Under the pieces are notes generated by a model, which saw nothing but the letters and a program-made list of their open reading frames with translations, was not told the origin of the DNA and searched no databases. Positions 40,199-49,068 of a stretch of DNA of 64,000 bases are shown here, piece after piece (the stretch's first letter is position 1; the number at the start of each line of letters is the position of its first letter). Source of the DNA: Fodinicola acaciae (GTDB lineage: Bacteria; Actinomycetota; Actinomycetes; Mycobacteriales; HKI-0501); the NCBI RefSeq assembly GCF_010993745.1, contig NZ_WOTN01000002.1, positions 930,001 through 994,000 on the forward strand, in the 5' to 3' direction. The position numbers and the translations under genes are program-made.

Positions 40199-41209
40199 TC
40201 AGGTGGTCGAGTCGAGGTAGTAGAGGTTGGCCATCCGCTTTCCGGGATGTGTTCCGGAGGCGAGTCCGATCGCCAGCCGCGCCGGTTTTCCGCCGGCCGG
40301 CAGCCAGATCGACAGGCCCTCCGGTTCGCGGTATTTCCGGCCGCTGCCGGCTGTCATCGGCACGTCCTGGACAACCGCTCCGCCGGCTTCCAGGTCGAAG
40401 GAGAGCAGCCGTGGCGGATCCGACGTGTGACCGCTGGCGTCTTCGCCGCGTCCGGTCAGGTAGTAGCCGTAACGGCCCAGTACGGCCCATCCCTGCGCCA
40501 GTCGCGCTGTGGTCGTGCCGGCGACTTTCGGCGTCGGCATGGGTACGTTGCGGTAGATTGGCGCGCCGAAGTCGCCGGCACGTGCACGAGTCAGGTCGAA
40601 AACCGATATGTCAAAGGCTTTCACCGCCGGTCGGTAACAGCGTACGAACAGCCGGTTGTTGACCGGATCTATGCCAGGAGTGAATTGCTCGGCTCCGGTC
40701 ACCGGCAGGTAATGCGGCAGTCCTGCCGAGCTCCTGGTCAGCGTTTTCCCGGCGCTGAACCGGAATCGAGTGATGCGCGTGCCACGGCCGGTTTTCTTGC
40801 CGTCACTGGTCTTCACCTTGTTGTCGATCTCGACCCACAGATACGCGCCGGTGCCGGCCGGCTCCACCGCGATGCTGGCGCCGTGGCCGAATCCCTTGAG
40901 CAGCATCCAAGCCGCGCCGGTCCGGTGCGGATCGGCCAGGTCGACCCTGGTGATCGTCAGGTTGCCGGCTTCTTCGTCCGCTGCCGCGGTGTCCGCGACC
41001 TGCGCGGTGTAAACGTGGTTGTTGGTGCTGTCGAAGGCGAAACCCTGCATGACGGAGCCGGCGTGCAGGTGCACCTTCTCGAAGACGGTGTGCGGCTGGC
41101 CGGCCAGGTCGAAGCGACCGGCCGCTTCTGGCTTGGCAAAACCAAACGCCGCTCCGGCGGCCAGGCCGGCGCCGGTGGTCAGCAGTTCACGTCTGCTCAG
41201 CGTCGGCAT
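40199..41209 (-). CDS. Exported beta-propeller-like protein, TagC / P68 receptor-binding-protein-like
   Basis: The 336-residue protein starts MPTLSRRELLTTGAGLAAGA, a twin-arginine-type signal. The mature part (VMQGFAFDSTNNHVYTAQ, LLKGFGHGASIAVEP, TRFRF, IDPVNNRLFVRCYRP, YREPEGLSIWL) matches Streptomyces proteins annotated as teichoic acid biosynthesis protein C or phage baseplate-like; they are predicted propellers and their function is not established. It starts 2 bp after the stop of the NlpC/P60-like gene. A wall-polymer or surface-binding role is an inference from the name and the neighbours. Confidence 0.72.
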   Translation of the reverse strand: MPTLSRRELLTTGAGLAAGAAFGFAKPEAAGRFDLAGQPHTVFEKVHLHAGSVMQGFAFDSTNNHVYTAQVADTAAADEEAGNLTITRVDLADPHRTGAAWMLLKGFGHGASIAVEPAGTGAYLWVEIDNKVKTSDGKKTGRGTRITRFRFSAGKTLTRSSAGLPHYLPVTGAEQFTPGIDPVNNRLFVRCYRPAVKAFDISVFDLTRARAGDFGAPIYRNVPMPTPKVAGTTTARLAQGWAVLGRYGYYLTGRGEDASGHTSDPPRLLSFDLEAGGAVVQDVPMTAGSGRKYREPEGLSIWLPAGGKPARLAIGLASGTHPGKRMANLYYLDSTT

Positions 41210-41211
41210 CG

Positions 41212-42183
41212 TCACAGCTCCGGGCTGCCGTGGACGTAGACGGCGCCGAGCCAGCTTTTGCCGTCGTTGTTCTTGTTCCAGTCGAGCCAGCCATCGGTGG
41301 TGAGGCCGGCGGTGCTGCTGGCCCTGTACGTGACCTCGCAGCTGACGCTGCCGGACGCTGCCGCGTTGACCGCGGCCTTGGCGGAACAGCCACCTTCCAC
41401 GACCGTACGATCGACGTGCTGGATCTGGACGTGTGTGCTGAACCCGTCGAACTTGGCCGTGCCGATGGTCTGGCTGTCGTCGCTGCCGGTCGACGGCTTC
41501 CAGCTGAGCACCAGCCAGCCGTGCAGCGTGCCGGCGTCGTCGCGGATGCACGTCACCGTCGTGATGTCGAGGTTTCGTACGCCTTTCAACGAAATCGTAC
41601 GCGCCGGCGTGGTGGCGCAGTGGTCGCCGGCCGCCAGCGTGCCAGCCGTGCCGGCGGTGGCGTCCATGATTTTGTTGTAGCGATAGGCGTCATAACCGGA
41701 ATAGCTGCTCAGCGACGCGGTGTCGTGGTTCATGTCGGTGGCTGTGCTGCCTTCGCTGTAGTAGGTGAACCGCGTGTGCGCGCTGTCGGCCCAGCCGGCG
41801 AAAAGCACGGTGTGGTGACCCGGATCGTCCAGGATGTCACCGGGCTTGAGGTTGGCCTTGCTGATTTTCGTGGCGTACTCCGGCAGGCTCACGGTTGTCG
41901 GCGAGCCGAGACCGGTTTTGGCCAGGTGCCAGGCCATCGAGACGAAACCGGAGCAGTCGGTGCGGTAGGTGTGTGCGCCATCCGGGTCCGTGGCGGTGGC
42001 GCTCTGGCTGTACGGCACGTTGCGCGCGAACCAGTTTTCCGCGCGAGCGATCACCTCGGCTCTGGTGATGTACTTGCCGGGCTGGTCGCCGGCCGCCTGC
42101 GCCGGACCGGTCAGCGCCAGCGCGCCGACCGCCGCCGCGGCGGCGACAACCGCGACCAGCCGTGAAATCGAGCGTATTCGCAT
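41212..42183 (-). CDS. Secreted NlpC/P60-like cysteine peptidase or amidase
   Basis: The 323-residue protein has a Sec signal (LVAVVAAAAAVGALALTGPAQA). A papain-like domain follows with the Cys in YRTDCSGFVSMAWH and the His in DPGHHTVLFAGW, the NlpC/P60 pattern. After about residue 180 comes a Cys-rich beta domain of unknown type (ITTVTCIRDDAG, GGCSAKAAVNAAASGSVSCEV). It may cut peptidoglycan stem peptides. It is second in a four-gene operon of exported proteins, 26 bp after the GH26-like gene, with a purine-rich ribosome site. Confidence 0.72.
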   Translation of the reverse strand: MRIRSISRLVAVVAAAAAVGALALTGPAQAAGDQPGKYITRAEVIARAENWFARNVPYSQSATATDPDGAHTYRTDCSGFVSMAWHLAKTGLGSPTTVSLPEYATKISKANLKPGDILDDPGHHTVLFAGWADSAHTRFTYYSEGSTATDMNHDTASLSSYSGYDAYRYNKIMDATAGTAGTLAAGDHCATTPARTISLKGVRNLDITTVTCIRDDAGTLHGWLVLSWKPSTGSDDSQTIGTAKFDGFSTHVQIQHVDRTVVEGGCSAKAAVNAAASGSVSCEVTYRASSTAGLTTDGWLDWNKNNDGKSWLGAVYVHGSPEL

Positions 42184-42209
42184 GTGCTGTGATCCTTTCT
42201 GCTGCCCGG

Positions 42210-43142
42210 TCACAGGCCGGGATCGGTGTAGGAGCGGTGATAGGTGCTGCTGGCGTCTTTGGCGACCGCGACCACGGGAGCCGACGAGGACGGCGTCGGC
42301 GACGCTCCGCCGCCGGCGGAGTCGTACCAGGAGAAGACCACGGCCGACGGCCGGCCGCCGCTGCCGTGGCTGGCCGCGAAGTCCAGGTGGTCGCGGACCC
42401 AGCGTGCCTTGTGTCCGGCGTCGTTCGGGTCCTCCTTCGCGCCGATTTCGTAGACACCCCAAGGAATGTCGTGCTTGACCGCGTACGCGTAGACGCCGCC
42501 GTACTGGCCTGGTGCCGCCGCGACCGGCCAGTCGTCCTCGCCGTACGCGTCGACCGTCACCGCGTCCAGCACTCCGTCGCCGGGCCACAGCGACTCCGGC
42601 TCCGGACCGGCGTTGTTGGTCTTGTTGAACAGAAACCCGGTGACGTTCATGACCAGATACACGTGCGGATGGCCGTGCGCCCGCGCCGCCCGCACGATCG
42701 GCGCGTACGACCGGATCATCCGCACGTAGTCGGCGGCGGTCAGCTGACCGCGCCGCACCATCGCGTCAATCTCGTGGTCTGGTGTGAGAAACGCGGTGTG
42801 GCCGCTCGGAATCGACGCGACCAGGCTGCGAAACGCGGCCGTGCTGTCCACGCGAGGCGCCGGGTGGAAGCTGTAGAGCGACGCGCGGCTGCCGACATCG
42901 GAGGCCGCCGGCGTCTTGGCGAAGTCAGTCGGCACGCCGGCGCCCGGCGTCGAATAGCTGCGCCGCGCGGTCAACGGACCATAGCGGCTGTTCGCGGTCC
43001 GCCACTGGGCATCGGCGTTGCCGCCAGCCTCGGCGTCTGGCGCGGCGCCGATCAGGAAGGCCGGCGTCGCCGCCGCACGCAACGCCGCCGCCGGATGCAA
43101 CAGCGACAGCACGACGAGCGCGGCCATCACGAGTTTGTGCAT
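42210..43142 (-). CDS. Secreted GH26-like TIM-barrel glycoside hydrolase
   Basis: The 310-residue protein has a signal peptide (VMAALVVLSLLHPAAALRAA). The mature protein starts IGAAPDAEAGGNADAQW, as in GH26/mannanase-like proteins that begin GAY/GA, and carries FLTPDHEID (candidate acid/base Glu), VYLVMNVTGF, VDAVTVDAYG-like strand LDAVTVDAYG and VYEIGAKEDP with a candidate nucleophile Glu. The substrate is unknown. It is first in the exported-protein operon and divergent from the HTH-STAND-WD40 gene, with a perfect inverted repeat between them. Confidence 0.62.
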   Translation of the reverse strand: MHKLVMAALVVLSLLHPAAALRAAATPAFLIGAAPDAEAGGNADAQWRTANSRYGPLTARRSYSTPGAGVPTDFAKTPAASDVGSRASLYSFHPAPRVDSTAAFRSLVASIPSGHTAFLTPDHEIDAMVRRGQLTAADYVRMIRSYAPIVRAARAHGHPHVYLVMNVTGFLFNKTNNAGPEPESLWPGDGVLDAVTVDAYGEDDWPVAAAPGQYGGVYAYAVKHDIPWGVYEIGAKEDPNDAGHKARWVRDHLDFAASHGSGGRPSAVVFSWYDSAGGGASPTPSSSAPVVAVAKDASSTYHRSYTDPGL

Positions 43143-43201
43143 GGAGGTCCTTTCCGCTGCTGACCCGGCCGAGATTGCCGCCGCGGCCGCCGCGCGGACC
43201 A

Positions 43202-43236
43202 GGGGTTTCCCGTTGCCAACCGGAACGGGAAACCCC
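43202..43236. promoter_or_regulatory. Perfect 13-bp inverted repeat between divergent operons
   Basis: GGGGTTTCCCGTT (43202-43214) and AACGGGAAACCCC (43224-43236) are exact complements with 9 nt between. A further TTCCGACGGGAA follows at once. The site lies 60 bp before the GH26-like gene and 105 bp before the STAND gene, so an operator for one or both is likely. Confidence 0.5.
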
Positions 43237-43340
43237 GAAACGGGGATATTCCGACGGGAATTGCCGGATTCGTCTACGCTCGCGACGGGGCAGGTCAACC
43301 ACGGGTTTCGGCGCCGGTCACGGCGACCGATCGGACGGGG

Positions 43341-46300
43341 GTGACCGCTCACATGGACGGCGTACGGACTGGCGACGGTGAGCCCGCGGTCGGCGCGGAG
43401 CTGCGCCGGCTGCGTACGGATCGGCAGCTCTCGCTGGCGCAGCTGGCTCGCCAGGTGCACTACAGCAAGGGCTATCTGAGCAAGCTGGAGACCGGCGAGA
43501 AGCGCATCACCCCCGACGTGGCGCGCCGCTGCGACGAAGTGCTCGACACCGGAGGCGCGCTGGCCGCGCTGGTGCCGACGCGTACGCGCCGGTCGGAGCC
43601 GATCGGTGAGTGTCCGTATCGAGGCCTGGCGGCCTTCGGCGAGCGCGACGTGCGGTGGTTCTTCGGCCGCGAGCGGGCCACCGCCGACCTGTTGTCGCTG
43701 GTCGCCGACCGTCTCGGTGGCGGCGGGCCGGTGGCCGTGGTGGCGCCGTCCGGCGCCGGCAAGTCGTCGCTGCTGCGCGCCGGTCTCCTGCCGGCGCTCG
43801 CTCGCGGCGCGCTGCCGGGCTCGGCCGACTGGCCGGTGGCGGTGTGTACGCCGACCGCCGAACCGCTGGCCGCGCTGCGGACCGTGCTCGACCGGCTCGC
43901 TGGCTCGGAGCGATTCGCGCTGGTCGTCGACCAGTTCGAGGAGACGTTCACCGACTGCCCCGACGAGGACGAGCGGCGCGCCTACATAGACGCACTGTGC
44001 GCGGTGGCCGAGCGTCCGCACGCGGTCGTCGTGCTCGGCGTACGAGCCGACCTGTACGGGCGCTGCCTGGACTATCCGCGGCTGCTGGCCGGACTGCGCG
44101 CCGGCCAGCTGCCGCTGGGACCGATGACCGCCGACGAGCTGCGCGACGCGATCGTACGGCCGGCCAAGGCCGCCGGGATCGAGCTCGAACCAGGCCTGGT
44201 CGAGCTGCTGCTCAGCGATCTCGAACCGTCAGGAGCGCTGCCGCTGCTGTCGCACGCGCTGCTGGCGACCTGGCAGCAGAGCGACGGACGGCGGCTGACG
44301 GTCGACGGCTATCGGCGCACCGGTGGCATCCGGCAGGCCGCGGCGACCACCGCGGAGCGCGCGTACGGCCAGCTGGACGCCGAACATCGACGCGCGGCCA
44401 GGCAGCTGTTGCTGCGGCTCGTACGCGTCGAGGAAGACGGCGAGCACCTGCGCCGGATCCACCGCGACCGGCTGCTCGGTGGCGCGACCGAGCAGGTGCT
44501 GGAGGCTTTCAGCGCGGCTCGGTTGCTGACTGTCGACGCCGACCACGTGCGGATCGCGCACGAGGCGATGCTGCGCGCGTGGCCGCGGCTGCGCGAGTGG
44601 ATCCAGGCTAACCGCGCCGACCTGCGTACGCACCAGCAGCTCGCCGACGCCGCCGAGGAATGGCGGCACGACCAGGCGATGCTCTATCGCGGTGCGCGGC
44701 TGGCGCTGGTCCGCGACTGGATCGCCACACCGCCGTCCGAGATCGAGCTCAGCGCCGCCGAGCGCGCGTTTCTCACCGCGTCGATCGACGCTGACGAAGG
44801 CCAGCGCCACGCTGAACGCCGGCGTACGCGGCAGCTGCGTCGGCTGGTTGCCGCGCTCACCGTCCTGCTGGTGATCGCCGTCGCGGTTGGCGGGCTGGCC
44901 GTCTACCAGCGCGACGAGCTCGGACAGCAGCAGCGCGCGGCGCTGGCCAACGCACTGGCCGCACGCTCGGCGGCGCTTGCGGCGAAGCAGCCGGACGCGG
45001 CCATCACGCTGGCGCTGGCCGGCTATCGGCAGGCGGCGACGGCACAGGCGCTGAGCGCGTTGCTGAGTGCTCAAGGGCAGTATTTCGCCGGCCGGCTCGC
45101 CGGCCACACCGCGAGCGTGCGCGACGTGGCGGTGAGCGCTGAGGGGCGTACGGTCGCCACCGCGAGCGACGACGGCACCATCAGGCTGTGGAATCCGGTC
45201 GATCACCGCCAGACACGGTTGATCGCGCCGCATGCCGGTCGCGTGCGCGCGCTGGCGCTGCGGGGATCGACGCTGGCGGCCGCGACCGAGGACAACGTCG
45301 TGCGCCTCTGGGACCTGCGTACGCAGGCGGCGCCGGTGGTCGTACGCGCAGCGGCCAACGACGTCGAGCTGTCGCCGGACGGCACGCGGCTGGCGACCGC
45401 CGGCCGCAGCGGCACGCTGACCTTGTGGAGCACCGCTGGCCAGCAGATCGCCGTCGTCGGCTCGCAAGGCGCGCCGGTGACCTCGATCGCCTTCAGCCCA
45501 GACGGCAGGAGCGTGGCCACCGGCGGCAAGGACGGCACGGCGCGCGTCTGGAAGGTCGGACAGCCGCTCGTCGTCGACGCGCACGCTGGCTGGATCCGTG
45601 CCGTCGCGATCAGTCCGGACGGTCGTACGCTCGCGACCGGCGGACCGGCCGTACAGCTGTGGGACCTGGCCAGTGGTCGCCGCATCGCCACGCTGACCGG
45701 CCACACCGCGGACGTGACCTCGGTGGCGTTCAGCCCGGACGGCCGTACGCTCGCCAGCGCCAGCCTGGACGAGACCGTGCGGCTGTGGGACCTGCCCTCG
45801 GCACAACCGGTCGCCACGCTGACCGGCCACGGCCAGGCCGTCAACGCGGTCGCGTACGCGCCGGACGGACGCACCGTCTTCAGCGCCAGCGGCGACGACA
45901 CCGTGCTGCTCTGGGACCTCGCCGGCGCCACGGTCACCCCGCGGCCGGTCGACCAGCGGTTCGCCGTCGATCTCAGTCCGGACGGTCGGCTGCTGGCCAG
46001 CACCGGCGGCGGACCGACCGTGACGCTGACCGACGCGCTCCGGCATACGCAGGTCGCCGTGCTGTCCGGCCACACCGACCGGGTCGGCGCGGTCGCCTTC
46101 GCACCCGACGGCCGTACGCTCGCGACCGGCAGCTGGGACCGCACGATCAGGCTGTGGGACGTGGCGACGCACCGGCCGGTCGCGGTGCTCGCCGGCCACA
46201 CCGGTCGCGTGCGGTCGCTCGCGTTTTCGCCTGACGGTCGTACGCTCGCCAGCACCGGAGCCGACGGCGCGCTGCGGTTGTGGAACCTTGCCAGCCACCA

Positions 46301-46883
46301 GGCCAAAACCGTGTTGTCCGGCATCGACGTGGAGCGAGTGGCCGTCAGCCCGACGGGCCGTACGCTCGCGGTCGCCGCCGCTGACGGCACCATCCGGCTC
46401 GTCGACACCGCCTCCGGGCGGCTCGTCGCCACGATGGCGGCGCATGTCGCCTCTGGCCGGCTCGCGTACGTCGACGAAGGGCTGCTCGCCGCGAGCGGAC
46501 CGAACGACTCCGTCCAGCTGTGGTCCCTCACGACACATCGCGTCGTCGGCACACTCGCCGGCCACGCCGGTGTCGTCAACGCGATCGCGGTCAGTCCGGA
46601 TGGCCGGGAGATCGCCACCGGCGCCAAGGACGACAGCACGCAGATCTGGGATGTCGGGTCGCGCACACTCGTCGCGACTCTCACCGGGCCGACCGCGCCA
46701 ATCTCCGATGTGGTCTTCGGCCATGACGGCCGTACGCTGGCCGCCACCAGCAGCGACACGACCGTACGACTGTTTGATCTGGACGCGGCGCGGGTGGCGG
46801 CGCAGCTGTGTCAACGTATCGATCCGATCCAACCGGGCCGGGTGGCCGACCTCGACCTCGGCCAACAACTCGATCTCTGCTGA
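43341..46883 (+). CDS. HTH-nSTAND NTPase-transmembrane-WD40 signalling protein (1180 residues)
   Basis: Residues ~15-75 form an XRE-type helix-turn-helix (QLARQVHYSKGYLSKLETG). ECPYRGLAAF then opens an nSTAND1 NTPase with Walker A APSGAGKSSLL (about 134-144), Walker B ALVVDQFEE (about 192-200) and LLSHALLATW. One transmembrane helix follows (VAALTVLLVIAVAVGGLAVY, about 503-522), and the C-terminus holds 14 WD40 repeats (about 581-1170), enough for two seven-bladed propellers. STAND proteins are signal-driven switches; with DNA-binding and propeller parts on opposite sides of a helix it may couple an outside signal to transcription. ATG 43353 is an alternative start. Confidence 0.85.
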   Translation: MTAHMDGVRTGDGEPAVGAELRRLRTDRQLSLAQLARQVHYSKGYLSKLETGEKRITPDVARRCDEVLDTGGALAALVPTRTRRSEPIGECPYRGLAAFGERDVRWFFGRERATADLLSLVADRLGGGGPVAVVAPSGAGKSSLLRAGLLPALARGALPGSADWPVAVCTPTAEPLAALRTVLDRLAGSERFALVVDQFEETFTDCPDEDERRAYIDALCAVAERPHAVVVLGVRADLYGRCLDYPRLLAGLRAGQLPLGPMTADELRDAIVRPAKAAGIELEPGLVELLLSDLEPSGALPLLSHALLATWQQSDGRRLTVDGYRRTGGIRQAAATTAERAYGQLDAEHRRAARQLLLRLVRVEEDGEHLRRIHRDRLLGGATEQVLEAFSAARLLTVDADHVRIAHEAMLRAWPRLREWIQANRADLRTHQQLADAAEEWRHDQAMLYRGARLALVRDWIATPPSEIELSAAERAFLTASIDADEGQRHAERRRTRQLRRLVAALTVLLVIAVAVGGLAVYQRDELGQQQRAALANALAARSAALAAKQPDAAITLALAGYRQAATAQALSALLSAQGQYFAGRLAGHTASVRDVAVSAEGRTVATASDDGTIRLWNPVDHRQTRLIAPHAGRVRALALRGSTLAAATEDNVVRLWDLRTQAAPVVVRAAANDVELSPDGTRLATAGRSGTLTLWSTAGQQIAVVGSQGAPVTSIAFSPDGRSVATGGKDGTARVWKVGQPLVVDAHAGWIRAVAISPDGRTLATGGPAVQLWDLASGRRIATLTGHTADVTSVAFSPDGRTLASASLDETVRLWDLPSAQPVATLTGHGQAVNAVAYAPDGRTVFSASGDDTVLLWDLAGATVTPRPVDQRFAVDLSPDGRLLASTGGGPTVTLTDALRHTQVAVLSGHTDRVGAVAFAPDGRTLATGSWDRTIRLWDVATHRPVAVLAGHTGRVRSLAFSPDGRTLASTGADGALRLWNLASHQAKTVLSGIDVERVAVSPTGRTLAVAAADGTIRLVDTASGRLVATMAAHVASGRLAYVDEGLLAASGPNDSVQLWSLTTHRVVGTLAGHAGVVNAIAVSPDGREIATGAKDDSTQIWDVGSRTLVATLTGPTAPISDVVFGHDGRTLAATSSDTTVRLFDLDAARVAAQLCQRIDPIQPGRVADLDLGQQLDLC

Positions 46884-47040
46884 GTTCGCGGATGGATTTA
46901 CCTCTCCGACCACGTTGCGCACGTGCACCTGCATATGCATTATTCATTGGAGGGATAGAAAATCCAGCACGAGGGCTTCCGATTCGGCGGGTGGCCTTGC
47001 TATGGTCGCAGGACATCGGCGCGCTGGCCGATGCCCCGGC

Positions 47041-47046
47041 TAGAAT
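47041..47046 (+). promoter_or_regulatory. Candidate -10 box in the gap after the STAND gene
   Basis: TAGAAT stands 49 bp before GTG 47095. No clear -35 box lies 17 bp upstream. Nothing else is visible in the 211-bp gap. Confidence 0.3.
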
Positions 47047-47094
47047 GTGTTGGCCTGGGGAAATGGCGATGGGGCTGACACTCAGGGGTGTGTT

Positions 47095-47667
47095 GTGCCC
47101 AAGCTCGTTGTTCCTGTCGGGTTCGAAAACGGCGCGCGTTGGCGCGACGGCGACCTCACCCATGAGGTGATGTTGCCGAATGCCGCCGCACAGCTCCCAC
47201 CGGACACGCACGCGGTGTGGCTCGCCGCGTTCACCGATGTCGATGCGGTTTCCGAGCTTCGGTTCACGCTGGCGGAGCTGGTCGGATTCTGCAAGCGTCT
47301 TGGCGTCGCCGGTGTCGACGAGATTGTCGGCAACCTTCTCGAGTCGGGCCTGGTCGCCGAATTCGATCCGGACGCGCCGGAGGATTTCTTTGCGCGGCAC
47401 CGGTTCTATCCGTCGGCGGACGCGCTGGGCAACAGCGAGGATCGGCCGACCGTGTTTCGTATCGCCCGTGAAGGCCGCGTGTTGTTCGAGGTCAACGTGC
47501 ATGTCTTCGGCGTATGGTCGACCAGCGTGTACTTTCCCTCGTTGGCGGAGGGAATAGCGAAATACGCCGCTGGCGTCGACATTCCGGCCGCGGAGATCGG
47601 GCGCAGGTTTGCCCTGTCTCTGCCGGCACTTGTCGCCAACAGGTGTGGCTTTCTCCAGCCCGCATGA
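47095..47667 (+). CDS. Hypothetical protein, first gene of a two-gene unit
   Basis: A soluble 190-residue protein without signal or membrane segment. ELRFTLAELVGFCKRLGVAG and VDEIVGNLLESGLVAEFD look like a winged-helix-type helical pair, and VFRIAREGRVLFEVNVHVFGVW a beta hairpin, but I do not recognise a family. GTG 47095 is chosen from a run of possible GTGs because it has GGGG upstream. CGTACG, frequent in most genes of the window, is absent in this gene. The stop overlaps the next ATG (ATGA). Confidence 0.55.
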   Translation: MPKLVVPVGFENGARWRDGDLTHEVMLPNAAAQLPPDTHAVWLAAFTDVDAVSELRFTLAELVGFCKRLGVAGVDEIVGNLLESGLVAEFDPDAPEDFFARHRFYPSADALGNSEDRPTVFRIAREGRVLFEVNVHVFGVWSTSVYFPSLAEGIAKYAAGVDIPAAEIGRRFALSLPALVANRCGFLQPA

Positions 47668-48677
47668 ACTACCTCGGCGACCAGTTCGCCAGGTTCGGGG
47701 ACAGGACGCTCGACGGTGCCGGCGTCCACGAAACCGCTGCCAAGAAAGGGCTGATCAAGCAGACGCGCGACGGCGTCGCCAATTTCGTACGGGTGACCAT
47801 CGGTGGTGCGATAGCGCAAACTCTTTTCACGCCGAGTGTGTGGACCGACGTACATGCCAATCTCGCAAGCAGATTCAACGATGCTTTCGCGAGCGGCGTA
47901 CCGCCGATGGTCGGCGGTGCCTTGGCCGGCTACGCGATCCTGGTGGCTGAAGACATCCGCGGTGCGCGGAGAACGTCTGCGAAGAACGAGCGGCTGCGCC
48001 AGTTGGGCATAGAGCCGGAAGCGGATCCACTCGAGGAAATCAAGAAGGTCAAGGACAATGCCGCGACACTGGACGACCTCGCGAGTCTCGCCGCCGAGGT
48101 TCGTAGTGGGATCGCGAATATGAAACTCGGCGTACATCAGGCAAACGCCCGGGCGGACGCGGCAGTGCACCGCGCCTTGGTTGCCGAGCAACGTACAGCC
48201 GCAGTCGAAGCCGTTTGCGAGCAGCTGACCAGCCGTTTGGCGCGGGCCGAATCCGTTATCAACAACCTGCATTTTGGGCTGCGCGACGCTCACGACCGGC
48301 AGGATCATCTGGATCGCGTACTGGCGACCAACCAGGAAACCCTGAGCCGCCACGGCCAAGACCTGGCCGAGCACGACCACATCCTCAACGACCACGCCAC
48401 CCGTCTCGACGAAGACGTCCAACTGCTGCGGGCCCGCCGCCGCCCAGCCGTACCGGACACTCGAGCCGGCCCTGCCGCACGCCCAACCCCGCCACCGACT
48501 CCAGCACCACCGCAACCTCCTTCCGGGTCCGGACCAGCGCCAGGCTGGGGACCCGCACAAGGCGGCGTACACGGCCCACTACCGCCTCCGACGCACAACA
48601 GCCGGTCGCCGGCACCGCTGCCAGACCAGTCCCATTCTCGTACGCCTCAACGCCGCCAAGGACCCCGCCGCACCTGA
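47664..48677 (+). CDS. Hypothetical protein with membrane-like N-terminus, coiled coil and proline-rich tail
   Basis: The 337-residue protein has two hydrophobic stretches in the first ~95 residues (VRVTIGGAIAQTLF and MVGGALAGYAILVA), then about 170 residues of heptad-like helix (EQLTSRLARAESVINNL and neighbours) and a ~75-residue Pro/Gly/Ser-rich tail. No enzymatic motif is visible. It overlaps the preceding gene by four bases and was probably acquired with it and with the downstream restriction gene. Confidence 0.55.
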   Translation: MNYLGDQFARFGDRTLDGAGVHETAAKKGLIKQTRDGVANFVRVTIGGAIAQTLFTPSVWTDVHANLASRFNDAFASGVPPMVGGALAGYAILVAEDIRGARRTSAKNERLRQLGIEPEADPLEEIKKVKDNAATLDDLASLAAEVRSGIANMKLGVHQANARADAAVHRALVAEQRTAAVEAVCEQLTSRLARAESVINNLHFGLRDAHDRQDHLDRVLATNQETLSRHGQDLAEHDHILNDHATRLDEDVQLLRARRRPAVPDTRAGPAARPTPPPTPAPPQPPSGSGPAPGWGPAQGGVHGPLPPPTHNSRSPAPLPDQSHSRTPQRRQGPRRT

Positions 48678-49068
48678 CCGAACGCGACTACACGGACGAT
48701 TTCTGGGTGCCCGCGACGAAATCGAAACCAAGCTCGCCGCACGGATCGAGGCTTTTGGCGGTCGCTTCGCTGAAGCGTTGTTGAAAGTGCCGCCTGGACC
48801 AGGGTGTGTTTCTGTTCGATCCTGGGCGGCTGCTAGCCGAACAACACTCTTGTGGTGGCAACATCGACATGCATCCGGTGCTTGTTGCTCTGTCACCAGA
48901 TGTGATCGAGCCGCAGTGTGGTATGACCATACTGTCGGCTCGACGATGGGGATCGGACAGAGCTTGCGCTGGTGGTCGGCCGTGCTATTTGCGCGGCACT
49001 ACAGGCGTACGCCCGCACACCACTAGCCCCGACCGCGAGCAAAGAGGATCGCGAAGGGGACGCGAGGT
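48678..49068 (+). other. 390-bp gap with a possible decayed coding segment
   Basis: One frame reads ARDEIETKLAARIEAFGG followed by RFAEALLKVPPGPG, then another frame continues FLFDPGRLLAEQHSCGG and PVLVALSPDVIEPQ. The protein-like look in two successive frames suggests a frameshifted remnant of a gene of about 80 codons. No complete frame with start and ribosome site spans it. I cannot assign a family. Confidence 0.25.
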
